Positions 13,401-23,490 are shown, counted from the stretch's first letter. The stretch is 64,000 bases of DNA from Nemertoderma westbladi (GCA_032718475.1 JAUCBJ010008996.1:1-64000); one strand, 5' to 3'. Numbers and translations are program-made. Notes: generated by a model from the letters alone, not told the origin.

Positions 13401-14463
13401 AGAAGTCACGAAATTTAATACTGAAAATATTTGGAAGAAGAAAGGAATCTCTGTGGTTCCAGTCAAATACTCAATATGTTTTGAGGTTCCTCATGCCAAT
13501 CAAGGTGGTGCTTTGGTACACATCTACAAAGATGGATCTGTACTTATAACACATGGAGGGGTAGAAATGGGCCAGGGTTTACATACAAAAATGGTCCAAA
13601 TCGCATCCAAAGCACTAAAATGCGACCCGAATCGCGTTTTCTTGAGCGAAACTTCCTCTAACTTGGTGCCAAATGCTAGTCCTACTGCTGCTAGTATGAG
13701 CTCGGATTTATATGGGGCTGCAGTAAAGAATGCCTGCGAAAAGCTAGCTGAAAGTTTAACTCCGATAATCAAAGACAACCCCAATGATTCGTGGAATTCT
13801 TGGATTTTAAAGGCTTATATGTCACGAATCCACCTATCTGCTACAGGATTTTACCGATTACCAGTTACTGACAACATGGATGAATTCAAATTCAGTTATT
13901 TTACGTATGGAGCTGCTTGTTCCATGGTAGAGATTGATTGTCTGACAGGTGACCATCGCGTTCTTGGGAGTGACATAGTTATGGATTTGGGCCGAAGTTT
14001 GAACCCAGCGATCGACATCGGTCAGATTGAGGGTGCTTTCACTCAAGGCATGGGTCTATACACATTGGAACAATTACGAGTATCACCAACCGGATACAAT
14101 TACAGCAGAGGACCTGGGGTTTATAAAATTCCGGGATTTTCCGATATTCCAGGATATTTTAACGTCCATCTACTCCAGGGTTCGCGGAATCCTAATGCCG
14201 TTTATTCCTCCAAAGCTGTTGGAGAACCGCCTCTATTCCTCGGTTCATCTGTTTTCTTCGCCATAAAGAACGCCATTCGGGCCTACAGATGCGATGATAA
14301 ACCAAATATGATAAAAACTTCTGGTAAACCGGATCAACTCTTTGTGCTGAACAGTCCAGCGACTGCAGAGAGAATCCGAATGTTGTGTTCCGATGATTTC
14401 GCAACCCAATTCAAAGATAAATATGACAAACATTCAGTTAAATCATGGGTTATCGAACCTTGA
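10408..14463 (+). CDS. XDH: Xanthine dehydrogenase/aldehyde oxidase family, copy 1
   Basis: A single uninterrupted frame of 1351 residues, close to the usual 1330-1360 of animal XDH. The family is a cytosolic molybdo-flavoenzyme that oxidises purines or aldehydes and passes electrons via two 2Fe-2S clusters to FAD. Cluster cysteines are at 48, 53 and 56 (CGEGGCGAC), 118 and 121 (CGFC), and 153 and 155 (CRC). FAD motifs are GNTEVGVEVKF near 261-271 and VGGNIMTASPISDLNP at 349-364. The Mo domain has GGQEHFY (752), GGFGGKETR with Glu817 (bovine Glu802), AFRGFG with Arg927 (bovine Arg912), and the base GEPPLFLG with Glu1273 (bovine Glu1261). The residue equivalent to bovine Arg880 is Phe895, so the purine-binding pocket is altered. 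The gene is intronless, which is unusual for animal XDH. Its convergent twin is at 27,105. Specificity is uncertain: it may act on aldehydes or other heterocycles. Confidence 0.95.
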   Translation: MMTSAIMKRELVFYVNGVEVREPQPQPETTLIYYLRNSLGLTGTKLGCGEGGCGACTVMISRYNNKLKKVVHFTAVSCLLPLCYVHQCHVTTVEGVGSVRNGLHPVQERLAKYHGSQCGFCTPGIIMSMYTLLRNKSTPSMDDIESAMQGNLCRCTGYRPILEAYHTFTPEGANKCPMGADCCKVKKIPLVADDKLQLYKKADGNKETQDVIFPPALVLAASSPAELVKFQGNRSTWYIPSNLDDLLLIKKEFPSCKIITGNTEVGVEVKFKGFEYPVLVNPVNVTELNAVKITSSGIQFGANITLTQLNEIITSAIDSYEESKCRSFKAFREMLHWFAGSQVRNMSSVGGNIMTASPISDLNPLFLATKSRVEIIDSTTKQIRTVNMDGKFYPAYRKTILTPTEILLSVNIPCTENDEFFMGFKQSKRKEDDIAIVNAGMWVSMDRSQNVVRDIRLAYGGMAPTTVMATKTMETLKGKIWNEALIQTACSTLAEDLPLSMDAPGAMVAFRQTLTTSLFFKFFLHVSESLYLKQNGFIKLPDAVTSSSETKDHTNEYLTPPHTQFNPSALQTYEEVDSNQNKWDVVGRPVMHLSGEEHTTGEAIYFNDMPKVYNELYLALVTSSKAHARIISVDASKALALEGVHSYLDHKDIPGNNKVQTVVDRDEEVFAVNEVFSVGQVIGAIVAEDEPIARRAAKLVIIKYEDLPAILTIEEAIANNSFMGPVNNLERGDFDSDFATSEHRLEGSYRVGGQEHFYLETHGALSVPKPEKNEMEIFSSCQAPETAQRLAAEALGIDFNRVVARVKRLGGGFGGKETRMHMATTTTAVAAHVTGRPVRYSMDREEDMSMTGGRHSFLFKYKVGFNSNGTVNALQLEIFSNGGNSLDLSGAVCTFACYNADSSFNIKSLRVHGKVCKTNLPSNTAFRGFGLPQTLCAIGNIMTDIAAFVNKLDVDIIGMNMYHTGDLTHFGQELTDADNLRRCWSECITKSRYREKLEEVTKFNTENIWKKKGISVVPVKYSICFEVPHANQGGALVHIYKDGSVLITHGGVEMGQGLHTKMVQIASKALKCDPNRVFLSETSSNLVPNASPTAASMSSDLYGAAVKNACEKLAESLTPIIKDNPNDSWNSWILKAYMSRIHLSATGFYRLPVTDNMDEFKFSYFTYGAACSMVEIDCLTGDHRVLGSDIVMDLGRSLNPAIDIGQIEGAFTQGMGLYTLEQLRVSPTGYNYSRGPGVYKIPGFSDIPGYFNVHLLQGSRNPNAVYSSKAVGEPPLFLGSSVFFAIKNAIRAYRCDDKPNMIKTSGKPDQLFVLNSPATAERIRMLCSDDFATQFKDKYDKHSVKSWVIEP

Positions 14464-14515
14464 ATATATTGTTATCGAACCTTGAATCTATTGTTATCGA
14501 ACCTTGAATATATTC
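14450..14515 (+). repeat. 22-bp tandem repeat overlapping the XDH stop codon
   Basis: TTATCGAACCTTGAATATAT plus TG is present three times in a row. The first unit encodes the last residues (Ile-Glu-Pro) and the stop of XDH copy 1. Copy 2 has two such units at about 27,074-27,119. Confidence 0.85.
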
Positions 14516-16485
14516 AATGGCGTGGATATTTATATTCTTCCATAAAGTGAATTCGAATGAGGGAAATGTTTAAAAGGGGCGGCATTGTGTTAAAAAATCT
14601 ATAACAATACTTACAATAGGATGTTCAAACTGAATTGCTTATATTATTTGCTTATATAATTATACATTGTTAAATATCCAATAATTAATTACATAATATA
14701 AAGGGTAAATTCGTAATTGATGTTTGTAATACAATAATATATATTACATAAATCTTATTACACAAAATAATGTTATATAAACTTTAGCAGTATTATTAGT
14801 ATTAATCAAATTGAGCCAATAATATAGACTAGATTATTAAGCTTCAATTTATAATTCTACCATTTAAAAGAATTAAAATCATGTTCAATAATTATTATTT
14901 TATTTTTATAATGCTTTATTACAATAAAGCATTTATTGTGGGATTTATGTCTCGATAAGTTTGGGTTGTTGCGAGAAAGGCGCCAGTAGTCTAAACCCTA
15001 TTTGGCCTGGGGGGGGGGGGGGGGTTGTGGTCATTTTAGAAATTTTATTTGTAATTCATCTGTATCTTTGAGTCAGGTTTGTTGGGAACATTTTGTAACT
15101 TTACCTAAAATTTAAGGGGCTATCCAATAGAACAAACGACATTTACATGGCTATGTTAGTCTTCGTGCTGTGGTCTTCGTGCTAAATTTTGCAAACGTTT
15201 TTATGGCTTACTAAAATTAATTTACTTGTGGTATATAGAGGTTTTTTGGATGCTGATCACGCTTATATAACTTATTTATAACATTGGGGAAAATTTTAAT
15301 TTTCAATGTGCCCCTTGGGGCACAAAAAAAACAAGTAGTGCAAATATGACCACGAAATCAAACTGATTTTATAACCATATGGGTTTTTTGGGATACTGGA
15401 TCACGAATATGAAACTGAAATATATCGTACATTGTTGATTAGGGCATTTTTGGATATGTGTCAATGCGAGGCACGAAAAATACAAGTTTGATAATCTCAA
15501 ATCATTACCAAATCAACCTGATTTTAAGACATTATGGGTTTTCTGATCACGAATATGACACTCAAAAGTATCGTATTACCCAACCAAATTCGATTTTTGC
15601 CGTTTGAAATTTTATGCTACTTTTCGTCTCACCAGCCCCAGACAAGCATCAAAACCGATAGTTGCGTTGCCACGAATGATTTTTAACGAGTTGTATCGTG
15701 ATCAGCGACCTTAAAAACCAGTATAGCTTCGGAATTACAAAACCAAATACAAAATTTATGTTATTTTTGGCTACTTGTATTTTTCGTTATGGGACACCAG
15801 AATGCTCCAAAATTGGGTTTGCATTACCAGAAATATTTATTATATATATTATGTACGTATTATGTATATTATATACAATATGGTGGCTCACTCTATATAC
15901 GGTAAATCCTATTTTTACACCTGCGGAGCATAAAATGCATGTCCCTCCATAAAGCGAGTTGGATAGATGGAATCACTGCGCAGAGCTATGGAAAAGAGGA
16001 GCGCTTAGGCTATTATTGGATGTTGCAACCCGATGCAGAAAGGGTGAAAGCGTCTGCATTGCTGGAGAAGTAAAGACGATGTCAGATCTACTGTACTTCT
16101 CTGGCAACCAACACAATGCAAAAAACGTGAATAGACGATCAGCGATGACACAGTAGGCCCTATGTACTAACTTGAAAGGGATAGAGAATAGGGAAGTCTT
16201 GAAGACCTCATTTCCGCTGTCCGAACTCGCTTGACTTAGAAGTAGAAGTACTGCATGCATGCACCTTTATCTGAGTCACAATCCGAATTGTCAGAGCGCC
16301 AACTGGAGGTCATCAGTTAGATTCCACCAGGACAACAACAATGGCAACTTTGCTAACAACTTACAGTATTGGCTGATGATACAATTGGTAAATTTGAAAG
16401 TCCACGCAAATAATTCAGAGTATATTATTAATGGGATGCAGACAGTTGCCCAACAGGACACTTTATATATATATGTAACGCCACT
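14516..16485. other. Intergenic DNA with a G tract and degenerate repeats
   Basis: A G run lies at 15,009-15,024. A candidate polyadenylation hexamer AATAAA sits near 14,924, about 460 bp after the XDH stop. Between 15,290 and 15,600 a diverged segment with ATCACGAATATGA recurs about 150 bp apart. A 65-codon frame at 15,959-16,156 has no recognised features. Confidence 0.45.
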
Positions 16486-17380
16486 ACACCATGTCCTGGA
16501 ATATAGTGTCGTTATTCTGGTACATGCCCCCCCCCCCCAATTTTTCTACAAATCTTAATGAGATGGCATAAAATTTGAAACAGAGATAGTTTCACCTCCC
16601 TCCTCCTTGCTGGGTGAGCCAAAATTTTTATTTTCGCTTTCATTCTTTAGCTACAAGCGTTTGAAAAAGGTCTCTCCGTCGATATTGCACCAGTCACACC
16701 GCAGTTATTCTTCAAACATTTAGTGATTTGTTGGTGCTAGTGGAAAGCTGACCGTGCAAGGAATCCAAATAGGTAAACATATGTGAATTTGGTTGGGAAA
16801 TAGCTGAGATATGGGCATTCGAATTTTGCATGTATTTGCTTCCGCTGCAGGCCATTTATTCTATTAATAAATACACAATGTTCTAGAACATTTTGTTTAT
16901 CTCATAAGTAGCTTGGCAACAATGCAATGCCTAGATGATAATACTAGTATATGGATATTCATACATAATCAAAATGTTCTAGAACATTGAGTATTAATTT
17001 AATAGAATAAATGGCCTGCAGTGGAAGCTAATACTGTACATGCAAAATTCAGCTACCCAACCAAATTCAAATATTTTTACATATTTGGAATCCTTGCGCG
17101 GTCAGCTTTCCACTAGTACCAACAAATCACTAATTAATGTTTGAAGAATAACTGCGGTGTAACTGGTGCAATATCGACGGAGACACCTTTTTCAAACGCT
17201 TGTAGCTAAAGAATTAAAGCGAAAATAAAAATTCTGGCTCACCCAGCAAGGAGGAGGAAGGTGAAATTATCTCTGTTTCAAATTTCATGAAATCTCATTA
17301 CGATTTGTAGAAAAATGGGTGGGGGGGGGGGGTGGGTCCAGGTACCCGAATAACGACAATATATTCCAGGACATGGTGTA
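16486..17380. mobile_element. 0.9-kb foldback element with poly-C/poly-G near its ends
   Basis: Left arm about 16,486-16,905 and right arm about 16,965-17,380 are imperfect reverse complements. The ends read ACACCATGTCCTGGAATATA and its complement, and inside each end lies a C or G run (16,527-16,538 and about 17,317-17,332). The centre carries AAATGTTCTAGAACATT-like palindromes. There is no coding capacity, so it is a non-autonomous foldback or MITE-like element. The element at 33,529-34,322 has the same plan and shared core sequence. A short end fragment lies at about 63,681-63,702. Confidence 0.85.
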
Positions 17381-18656
17381 ATTTGAATGCCACCCCAAAT
17401 TATATGATTTAACACCAAAAGAAATTATTTTGCACCAAATATATTTTTTTGTAGCACCAATTCACATCCCCCAATTTTGAATATCCCTCTTACCAAAAAC
17501 AATTATTCATCCATCCATTCAATCCATTCATCCATTCAAAAATTATGGCGTCATGGAGAACTTCTGAAAAAATAAGTAAAAAAAAATTAATTAATTGGCA
17601 AAGATCAGCCACCGTAGCAATGCAACATGCCGATAGTAGTACTTAGTAGTATTAGTAGTAGTAGGTGACTTGCCCAATAAAAACGTATTTCAGGTCACAG
17701 AGAATGAGTCACTTGCCCAATTGGATTTTTTGAGATCATGATTTCCATTCACTACGTATTTCTGCCTGTGGAGGTAAACTACAGTACTACGGGGGTAAAT
17801 CCTACGCCTACACCCACCCCTACACAGACACACCTATTTGAGGGCAGGTTTGTAAAGAAGCAGGTTACGGAGGCGGGTTGAAAGGAACCAAAACAATAAA
17901 CGAGTGTTAGGAATGTTGTATAAAACCCAAATTTATTGAGAATAAACAGCTGAGAATCAACTGAATTTAATTTAAGAATTCGTTTAATTTCCTGCACATA
18001 ATGGAATGATGTAAACTCAGTCAAATGTATAGGCGTATGTGTAAGCGTAGCGTTTACCTCTGTCACTACATCACATAACATAATAATACTTTCCCATTCC
18101 CACGCTTCTACAAAAAAATTATCATGTTCCATGTGAATTGTTCGTTATCCATGTGAAATATGCATTGCATCAAACTATTGAGAATGTTGGCACAGAAGGG
18201 CCATGGTATGATTATATTTTTTCAATATAACTGAGTAGGCCTAGTCGTAGGGACGAGAATTAAGAGCTGAAAAGTCAAGTCACTTGAATCTTGTGCTCAC
18301 CACTTTTCAGCTTTTAAGTCTCGTACGGAAGACTTCAATTTATGTTGAAAAACATTAATTAAATAATACGACGGCCCTTATTTATAAGCTGCGTTAAACA
18401 TGAAGACAACACTCTTTTTAGGCAACCTTGGTATATTTTTTAAATTATTTTGTTGTTTTTATTAAACAAATGGCGGAGAATAAACAAGAAAATAAAATAT
18501 ATTGGGAATGTGCTCAACGGAAAGCAGTGGCATGCAACGCATTACTAAAAACTAACAATGATAATGTTTTCAAACCATGTGTTAATCAAGGAACACAATC
18601 ACCACCCGAGCAGCTCAGAAAAAGAAGGAAGGAAAAAGGCTCTTCTTGTATTAAAT
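17381..18656. other. Intergenic DNA with dispersed-repeat fragment
   Basis: The stretch at about 17,845-17,915 is a piece of the caggttacag dispersed family (AACCAAAACAATAAACGAG). A short TAG-rich microsatellite lies near 17,635-17,662. I see no gene. Confidence 0.5.
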
Positions 18657-18924
18657 AGACCCAATACTTACATCTCAAAATATTGGGCAAATGTCCTATT
18701 TGGAAAACTAACCTATTGGGCAAAAGTGTCCTATTGGGAAAGTGACCATACCAGATCTAGTTATTGGGCAAGTGAGAAGTGACTCATATGGGAAGTGACT
18801 TAAGGTAAATATTAATTATTTATTTATTGGGCAAGTGACTCATTGGGCAACTGGCATATTTAACAAGTGACGGAACCCCGGTGTATTGGCGCTTTAAGTA
18901 TATATTAATAAGTGAATTATAATA

Positions 18925-19020
18925 AGCGACACCCGGCTGATGATAACCGGAAGTTTGAAACCTAGATACCGGGTTCGAGCCCCAATAGGGTCGGTTGATA
19001 TTTTTCGCTATGGAGAGCAT
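18925..19020 (+). repeat. 5'-truncated tRNA-derived SINE-like copy
   Basis: The segment with ACCGGAAGTTTGAAAC and the B-box-like GGGTTCGAGCCCC, followed by AATAGGGTCGGTTGAT, matches the minus-strand copy at 19,925-20,043. The A-box half is missing. Confidence 0.55.
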
Positions 19021-19114
19021 TATCATCATCATTCATCAGCATCATCATTTAGAGATAGGGTATGCAATTTAAGACTGTCCGTTCAATAGAAGTGGATTAG
19101 GTGGGACTGTGAGT

Positions 19115-19205
19115 GTCAGGGACAAGTGGCTGAACTGGTTAGCGATTCTGATGAGGCCTGATAGGCTGAAACGTACGTATAGCGCTGGTTCAACCCCCTT
19201 TGACG
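19115..19205 (+). repeat. tRNA-like sequence (SINE head or tRNA pseudogene)
   Basis: It has an A-box-like GTGGCTGAACTGGTTAGCG, and about 50 bp later a B-box-like GGTTCAACCCC. The stems do not form a convincing functional tRNA by eye, so a SINE head or pseudogene is more likely. Confidence 0.45.
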
Positions 19206-19924
19206 CGCTTTCTCATTTTTTCAAATTCTGAACAAAACCATAATATTACATCATTAATTACAGTTGCATAAAAAGCTCAACTCCAATTTATTTATTTATT
19301 ATCATATATAGTGTACATTATGTTGGTTAACTGTCAGATGCCCAATAGGGTCCAATATAGGGAACACTTCCCCTATGAGTCTCTTCCCAAATGAGACTTT
19401 TGCCCAATAATATTTACCTTAAGACACTTTCCCTATGAGTCACTTCCCCAATAGGCAATAACTAGATCTGGTATGGTTACTTTCTCAATAAGACTCTTGC
19501 CCAATAGGCCAGTTTTCGAATATAGGACACTTGCCCAATATTTTTGAGATGCGGTGTTTTCTAACCAAAACAATAAACTATAAATTGTTTAACTTGCGGT
19601 CAATTTGCGCTGAGGATCACTAATTTCACTTGCGCTCAATGTGCGCCACTATCTGATTATATGATGACTAGGCCTAGCAACAGGCAGAATGGGCAGAATA
19701 CGTAGTGGATGGAAATTATGGTCTCAAAGACTTATTCCTGTGTCTTATTCTGTAAGTCGAATATTAAGCAAGTGATATATTGTTAAATTGACCTACTTTA
19801 AAATGAAATATATTGGGCAAGTGACTTAAAATATTTTTTTTATTGTAAGTAAGCTTTGAATTGGCAATTGGGGAAGTGTCCTATTGGGCAAATGTCTGCA
19901 TCCCATTATGTTGTGATAATGCTC

Positions 19925-20043
19925 ACCATGGCGAAAGTTATCAACCGACCCTATTGGGGCTCAAACCCGGTACCTCGGTTTCAAACTTCCGGTCACCAGG
20001 AGCCGAGTGTGTGTGTCCTAAGACAACTGAGCTACCAGGACGG
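19925..20043 (-). repeat. tRNA-derived SINE-like copy with A and B boxes
   Basis: On the minus strand the sequence reads GTCCTGGTAGCTCAGTTGTC (A box), then the B box GGGTTTGAGCCCC, then AATAGGGTCGGTTGAT. The order and spacing fit a pol III promoter derived from a tRNA. The same body follows the B box at 18,970-19,010. Confidence 0.65.
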
Positions 20044-20372
20044 ATGAAGAATTTTTTCGCTATCTAGTGGCGGGTTATCATATTTTGGCCTTTTACTAAT
20101 CACTCTAACATAATACAGTAATATATATTTAATTCGCCGTCACCACACCCCACAACAATTCATTGATTATTAATTTGCCGGCATATAGAGTATCAGTGGT
20201 TTCTACAACACTACTGCATTACAGTAACTTCTCTATTTTTTTTACTTCAATATTTTATTATATTATATTGCGAATAAATTATTAACTTAAATATTATTAT
20301 ATTTTATTAAATTTGAAGCCATAAATTACCTCATTAAATGTAAGAACACCACCATCTTACATACTTATTTTA

Positions 20373-20970
20373 CACGTTCGTGGGGCCTTCGCGCAGCACG
20401 AGACTCGGCTAACACGAGAACGGTTAACCCGAGAAAGCTGTGTTCCCGAGTAATTGTTTCTGTTTGCTCTACTAATTCTTTATCTTGCCGACTTGTTCTA
20501 TTTAAGCAATCCTCATTTCTAACCAAATTTCAGATGAATCTGATGGTTGCGTTTTTATAATTACAGCTATACTTCTATGTTTCTGTTAATTCGCCCCCTA
20601 ACGGCAGGCAGAGGAACTATAGAAGTATGTCAGTATTTACAATTTCGAAACCTTTGACAGACCACATGTATACCAAGTTTGGTTTAATTTCATCACTTAG
20701 CCGACGTATTTCGGTTTTTGTCAAAATTCTGAAAGACTTTTGACACTGACCGACTGACAGACTGTCTGATTTTTCACCAAACTTCTGATTATTTCTAAAC
20801 ATTTGATGGACTACAAATATACCAAGTTTGGATTAATTTCCAAGGAATGACCGAGATCTTAGCGATCAAAAATTTGCGACGACGGTCAACGACGACAGAG
20901 AACTCATTAATGGTAGGCCTACCCATATGCTAAAGGCTCTCTTACTTCAGCTCACCCCCACATCACATTA
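20373..20970. mobile_element. Diverged member of the GTGGGGCCTTCGCGCAGCACG element family
   Basis: Starts with CGTGGGGCCTTCGCGCAGCA, as the element at 35,497 does. Inside are CGCCCCCTAACGGCAGGCAG, a diverged relative of the CCCTCTAGCGGCAGAC module, and a short GCGACGACGG tract. It ends near the sequence GCTCACCCCCAC. No coding capacity. Confidence 0.6.
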
Positions 20971-21519
20971 TTTGTATACTTGAATTAATTAAGATTGGAC
21001 TTGTTTTATCGTGTATTTTAATATTAAGACATTATTTAATTACGGCCACTATTAGCCACTTTGTGAACGTTGGAATTATTTGATTTTAATGCGTTGTGCA
21101 TGTCAGTGCGGTTTTACTTATATTGTCATTTTTGCATGTGTTTTTTAGTGTAATAAAATTTTTTTATGATACTAACAGTGATGCAGTACTGCAGTGGGCC
21201 AGTCAGCCAGTGGGGCCACCATAGAGAAGTCATGTGTACCTTTTAGGCCTTCCATTACATACCTGCACTACTTACTATACATTACTTATTTATTATTATT
21301 TATGCTAGTTTATCAGTTTATTTATTTTATTGTGAGAGAGACTAGGCTACTGAACTAACCCTGTAAAGAGAAAGTCTTAAAAAAAGAGATCTGCAGATTA
21401 GAGCTACGGGCCACGGGCGGGCCGCGGCATTGTAGCAGCAGCACTAGCAGACTAGCGCGCCGCACCCGCACGCACAGGGAGACAGGCTACCGGCAGATCG
21501 GTACCGTAGAACCGCAGCT
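20971..21519 (+). promoter_or_regulatory. Upstream region of DCTN4 with GC-rich leader
   Basis: The first 400 bp are AT-rich. From about 21,400 the sequence switches abruptly to GC- and CpG-rich (GGGCCACGGGCGGGCCGCGG), just before the DCTN4 start. This fits a CpG-type housekeeping promoter and 5' leader. No TATA box stands out near the GC-rich part. Confidence 0.4.
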
Positions 21520-22863
21520 ATGGCGGCTTGTCTACCAGGTTTATTACGCAATATCGATTTAGTAAAGTTTCGTTGTTCTTGCGGTAAACTATCCCCGATA
21601 TACAGACAGTATTTTTGTCGTTACTGTCTCTCCTTACGATGCTGGTATTGCGTGAGCCACGAGGTGGATTCCTACTTCTGCGGGAACTGCCTAGAGTCGA
21701 TGCCGTCCACGGAAGCCAAAATGAAGCGCAACCGCTGCGGAAATTGTCTGTGCTGCCCGATCTGTCTGCACAATCTCTCGGTACGCGCCAGCAGTCACTC
21801 AGTGCCAAACCCCGCAGACCCGAATAAACCCCTCTCCAAGAAGCTTTACTACCTCTCGTGCGGCCAGTGTCGGTGGACCACCCGGGATATCGGGATGCCA
21901 GATAAACCGGCGGCGAGCGGATTGTGGGCCGACCCGGAGAACCTCCATATGTCCCGAATCGAAGTCCTCATCGAGTTCTACCAGAGCCTCGCCTCCATCG
22001 AGAAGCTCGAGAAACAACGCAAGAAGGTCTCCGCTCGCCGTCGGACCCTCACCATGTACGACAGACAGACAGGACGCCGTCGCAGCTCGTTGGTTTCCTC
22101 CTTCTCTTCGTTGGGACTATCTACCTCTCAACCCCCGATGGAGGCTCCCATCATCTCGCCTCTCTCCGAACTCCCTCCTCTCTCGGAGGAGTTCTACTCC
22201 TCCACCGAGCTCTCCGACTCCTCCACGCTGCCCCAACGCCACGCCGTCCCGGAATCCCAACCCCCGAGTCGTCGCTCGTTGAACCCCATCCATCGACAGC
22301 TCGTCCTCCGCCGTAACGCCCGTTGCCGCGGCTGCGATCACAACCTCTGTAAACCCGACTACATCCCGGGTTCCATTAAGTTTAAGATCGAGTTACTCGC
22401 GTTGCATCACGTCCCGGAGGTGGGCCTCGTTGCCCCGCGCAACCCGCTCGCCTTCTCCGTAGAGAGTCGCGTAATCATCTCAATATCCAACCCCTCGGAC
22501 CAACCTACGTCTCTATGGTTACAGCCACTGTCCAACCGTGAGTTGGATGACGTCACCGCGACTATAATACCACCGGATGGGGAGCTCCATCTAGCGGCCA
22601 AGGACGACATGGCTGAGTTCGAGGAGCCCTCCAGCGGGGACGCGGGAACCGACGATGCTGTGGTCTACCGTCGCAGTAATAAGATCCACGTGGCGACGTC
22701 GGTTACGCCACATAAACCCGCTGGCGATGTTGTCGTCGCTCTTAGGATGGCCTACGATTACCACAACACAGTGATGGCGCTGCAGAGTAAAGGGGAGACC
22801 GCAGCCAAGGTCTCCCGTCTGAGCCAGACACTCATACTGAATCTCGGTTCGGTTCAGCTTTAG
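21520..22863 (+). CDS. DCTN4: Dynactin subunit 4 (p62)
   Basis: A 447-residue protein, close to the 460 of human DCTN4. p62 is part of the pointed-end complex of dynactin, the activator of cytoplasmic dynein. The N-terminal 130 residues hold the cysteine-rich zinc-binding region typical of the family: YFCRYCLSLRCWYCVSHEVD, FCGNCLESMPSTEAKMKRNR, CGNCLCCPICLHNLS and YYLSCGQCRWTTRDIGM. A basic linker follows (KQRKKVSARRRT, about 165-176). The central part is rich in Ser and Pro. The C-terminal half has CRGCDHNLCKPDYIPGSIKF and the conserved beta-rich tail. Family members usually have many introns; this gene has none. Its codons mostly end in G or C, unlike the AT-ending XDH genes beside it. It could be the functional gene or an expressed retrocopy; the frame is intact. 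Confidence 0.95.
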   Translation: MAACLPGLLRNIDLVKFRCSCGKLSPIYRQYFCRYCLSLRCWYCVSHEVDSYFCGNCLESMPSTEAKMKRNRCGNCLCCPICLHNLSVRASSHSVPNPADPNKPLSKKLYYLSCGQCRWTTRDIGMPDKPAASGLWADPENLHMSRIEVLIEFYQSLASIEKLEKQRKKVSARRRTLTMYDRQTGRRRSSLVSSFSSLGLSTSQPPMEAPIISPLSELPPLSEEFYSSTELSDSSTLPQRHAVPESQPPSRRSLNPIHRQLVLRRNARCRGCDHNLCKPDYIPGSIKFKIELLALHHVPEVGLVAPRNPLAFSVESRVIISISNPSDQPTSLWLQPLSNRELDDVTATIIPPDGELHLAAKDDMAEFEEPSSGDAGTDDAVVYRRSNKIHVATSVTPHKPAGDVVVALRMAYDYHNTVMALQSKGETAAKVSRLSQTLILNLGSVQL

Positions 22864-23490
22864 GACGGTGGTTTTAAGATATTATAATCCCGGTTATGGC
22901 GTCTTTAGTTTTCCTATTTAAATCTATCCGATGTAAATAACATCACGAGGGGCTACTAACTAACTAGTTAATTTTACTTTTCTTCATTTCGACATTATAA
23001 TAATACCGTATGATACATTAAATGAACTTATGATTATTAATTATTATAATAAAATAATTTAAGAATCTTTGGTGAGTCATATTATTTACTTGTGTTTCAA
23101 TTGTTTTATATTATATATTTAGAGGGTTCACTGATTTATTTATTGCCATGTATTTATGTTAAAAACCGATATCTTCATATAACTTAACTGAAGGGATCAA
23201 CATTAATTTTTTTATTCATATTATATGATTAATCATCTCAGCCACACATTGATGGTTAGTACAAAAAGCTACAGTTTATAATTGTTTGCCACCACCCCGT
23301 AACTTTAAATGTATCCCTTCCAGGTACATATCGCATATATATATTATCGACTATAAAATATTATTAAACATGGCAGTCACAGCACCAAGTAACTATTAAC
23401 AGCATAGTAACACAAAATGTTATAGTCCAGCTAAACATGTTGATAAATATAATCATACGTTGTATATAAGTAATATATAAGTAAATAATT
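22864..23490. other. DCTN4 3' flank
   Basis: AT-rich sequence after the stop. A candidate polyadenylation hexamer AATAAA is at 23,048-23,053, about 185 bp downstream. I see no poly-A tract or obvious target-site duplication that would prove retroposition. Confidence 0.45.

Larger units (their letters stand above)
18657..19560. mobile_element. Inverted-repeat element rich in TTGGGCAAGTG motifs
   Basis: The left part (18,657-18,850) contains repeated CTATTGGGCAA and AGTGACCATACCAGATCTAG. The right part (about 19,330-19,550) has the complements, including CTAGATCTGGTATGG and TTGCCCAATAGG. The arms are diverged and consist of short degenerate TTGGGCAAGTG units. Two tRNA-like sequences lie between the arms. 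A further patch of the motif occurs at 19,810-19,895. Confidence 0.6.

Noticed and set aside
11097-14433. Antisense frames within XDH copy 1, mirrored in copy 2
   Set aside because: They are shadows of the real coding strand, conserved only because the two copies are near-identical.
16486-17380. LTR retrotransposon with paired LTRs
   Set aside because: The two long repeats are inverted, not direct, so it is a foldback element.
19115-19205. Functional tRNA gene
   Set aside because: A- and B-box-like motifs are present, but I could not form a convincing acceptor stem by eye.
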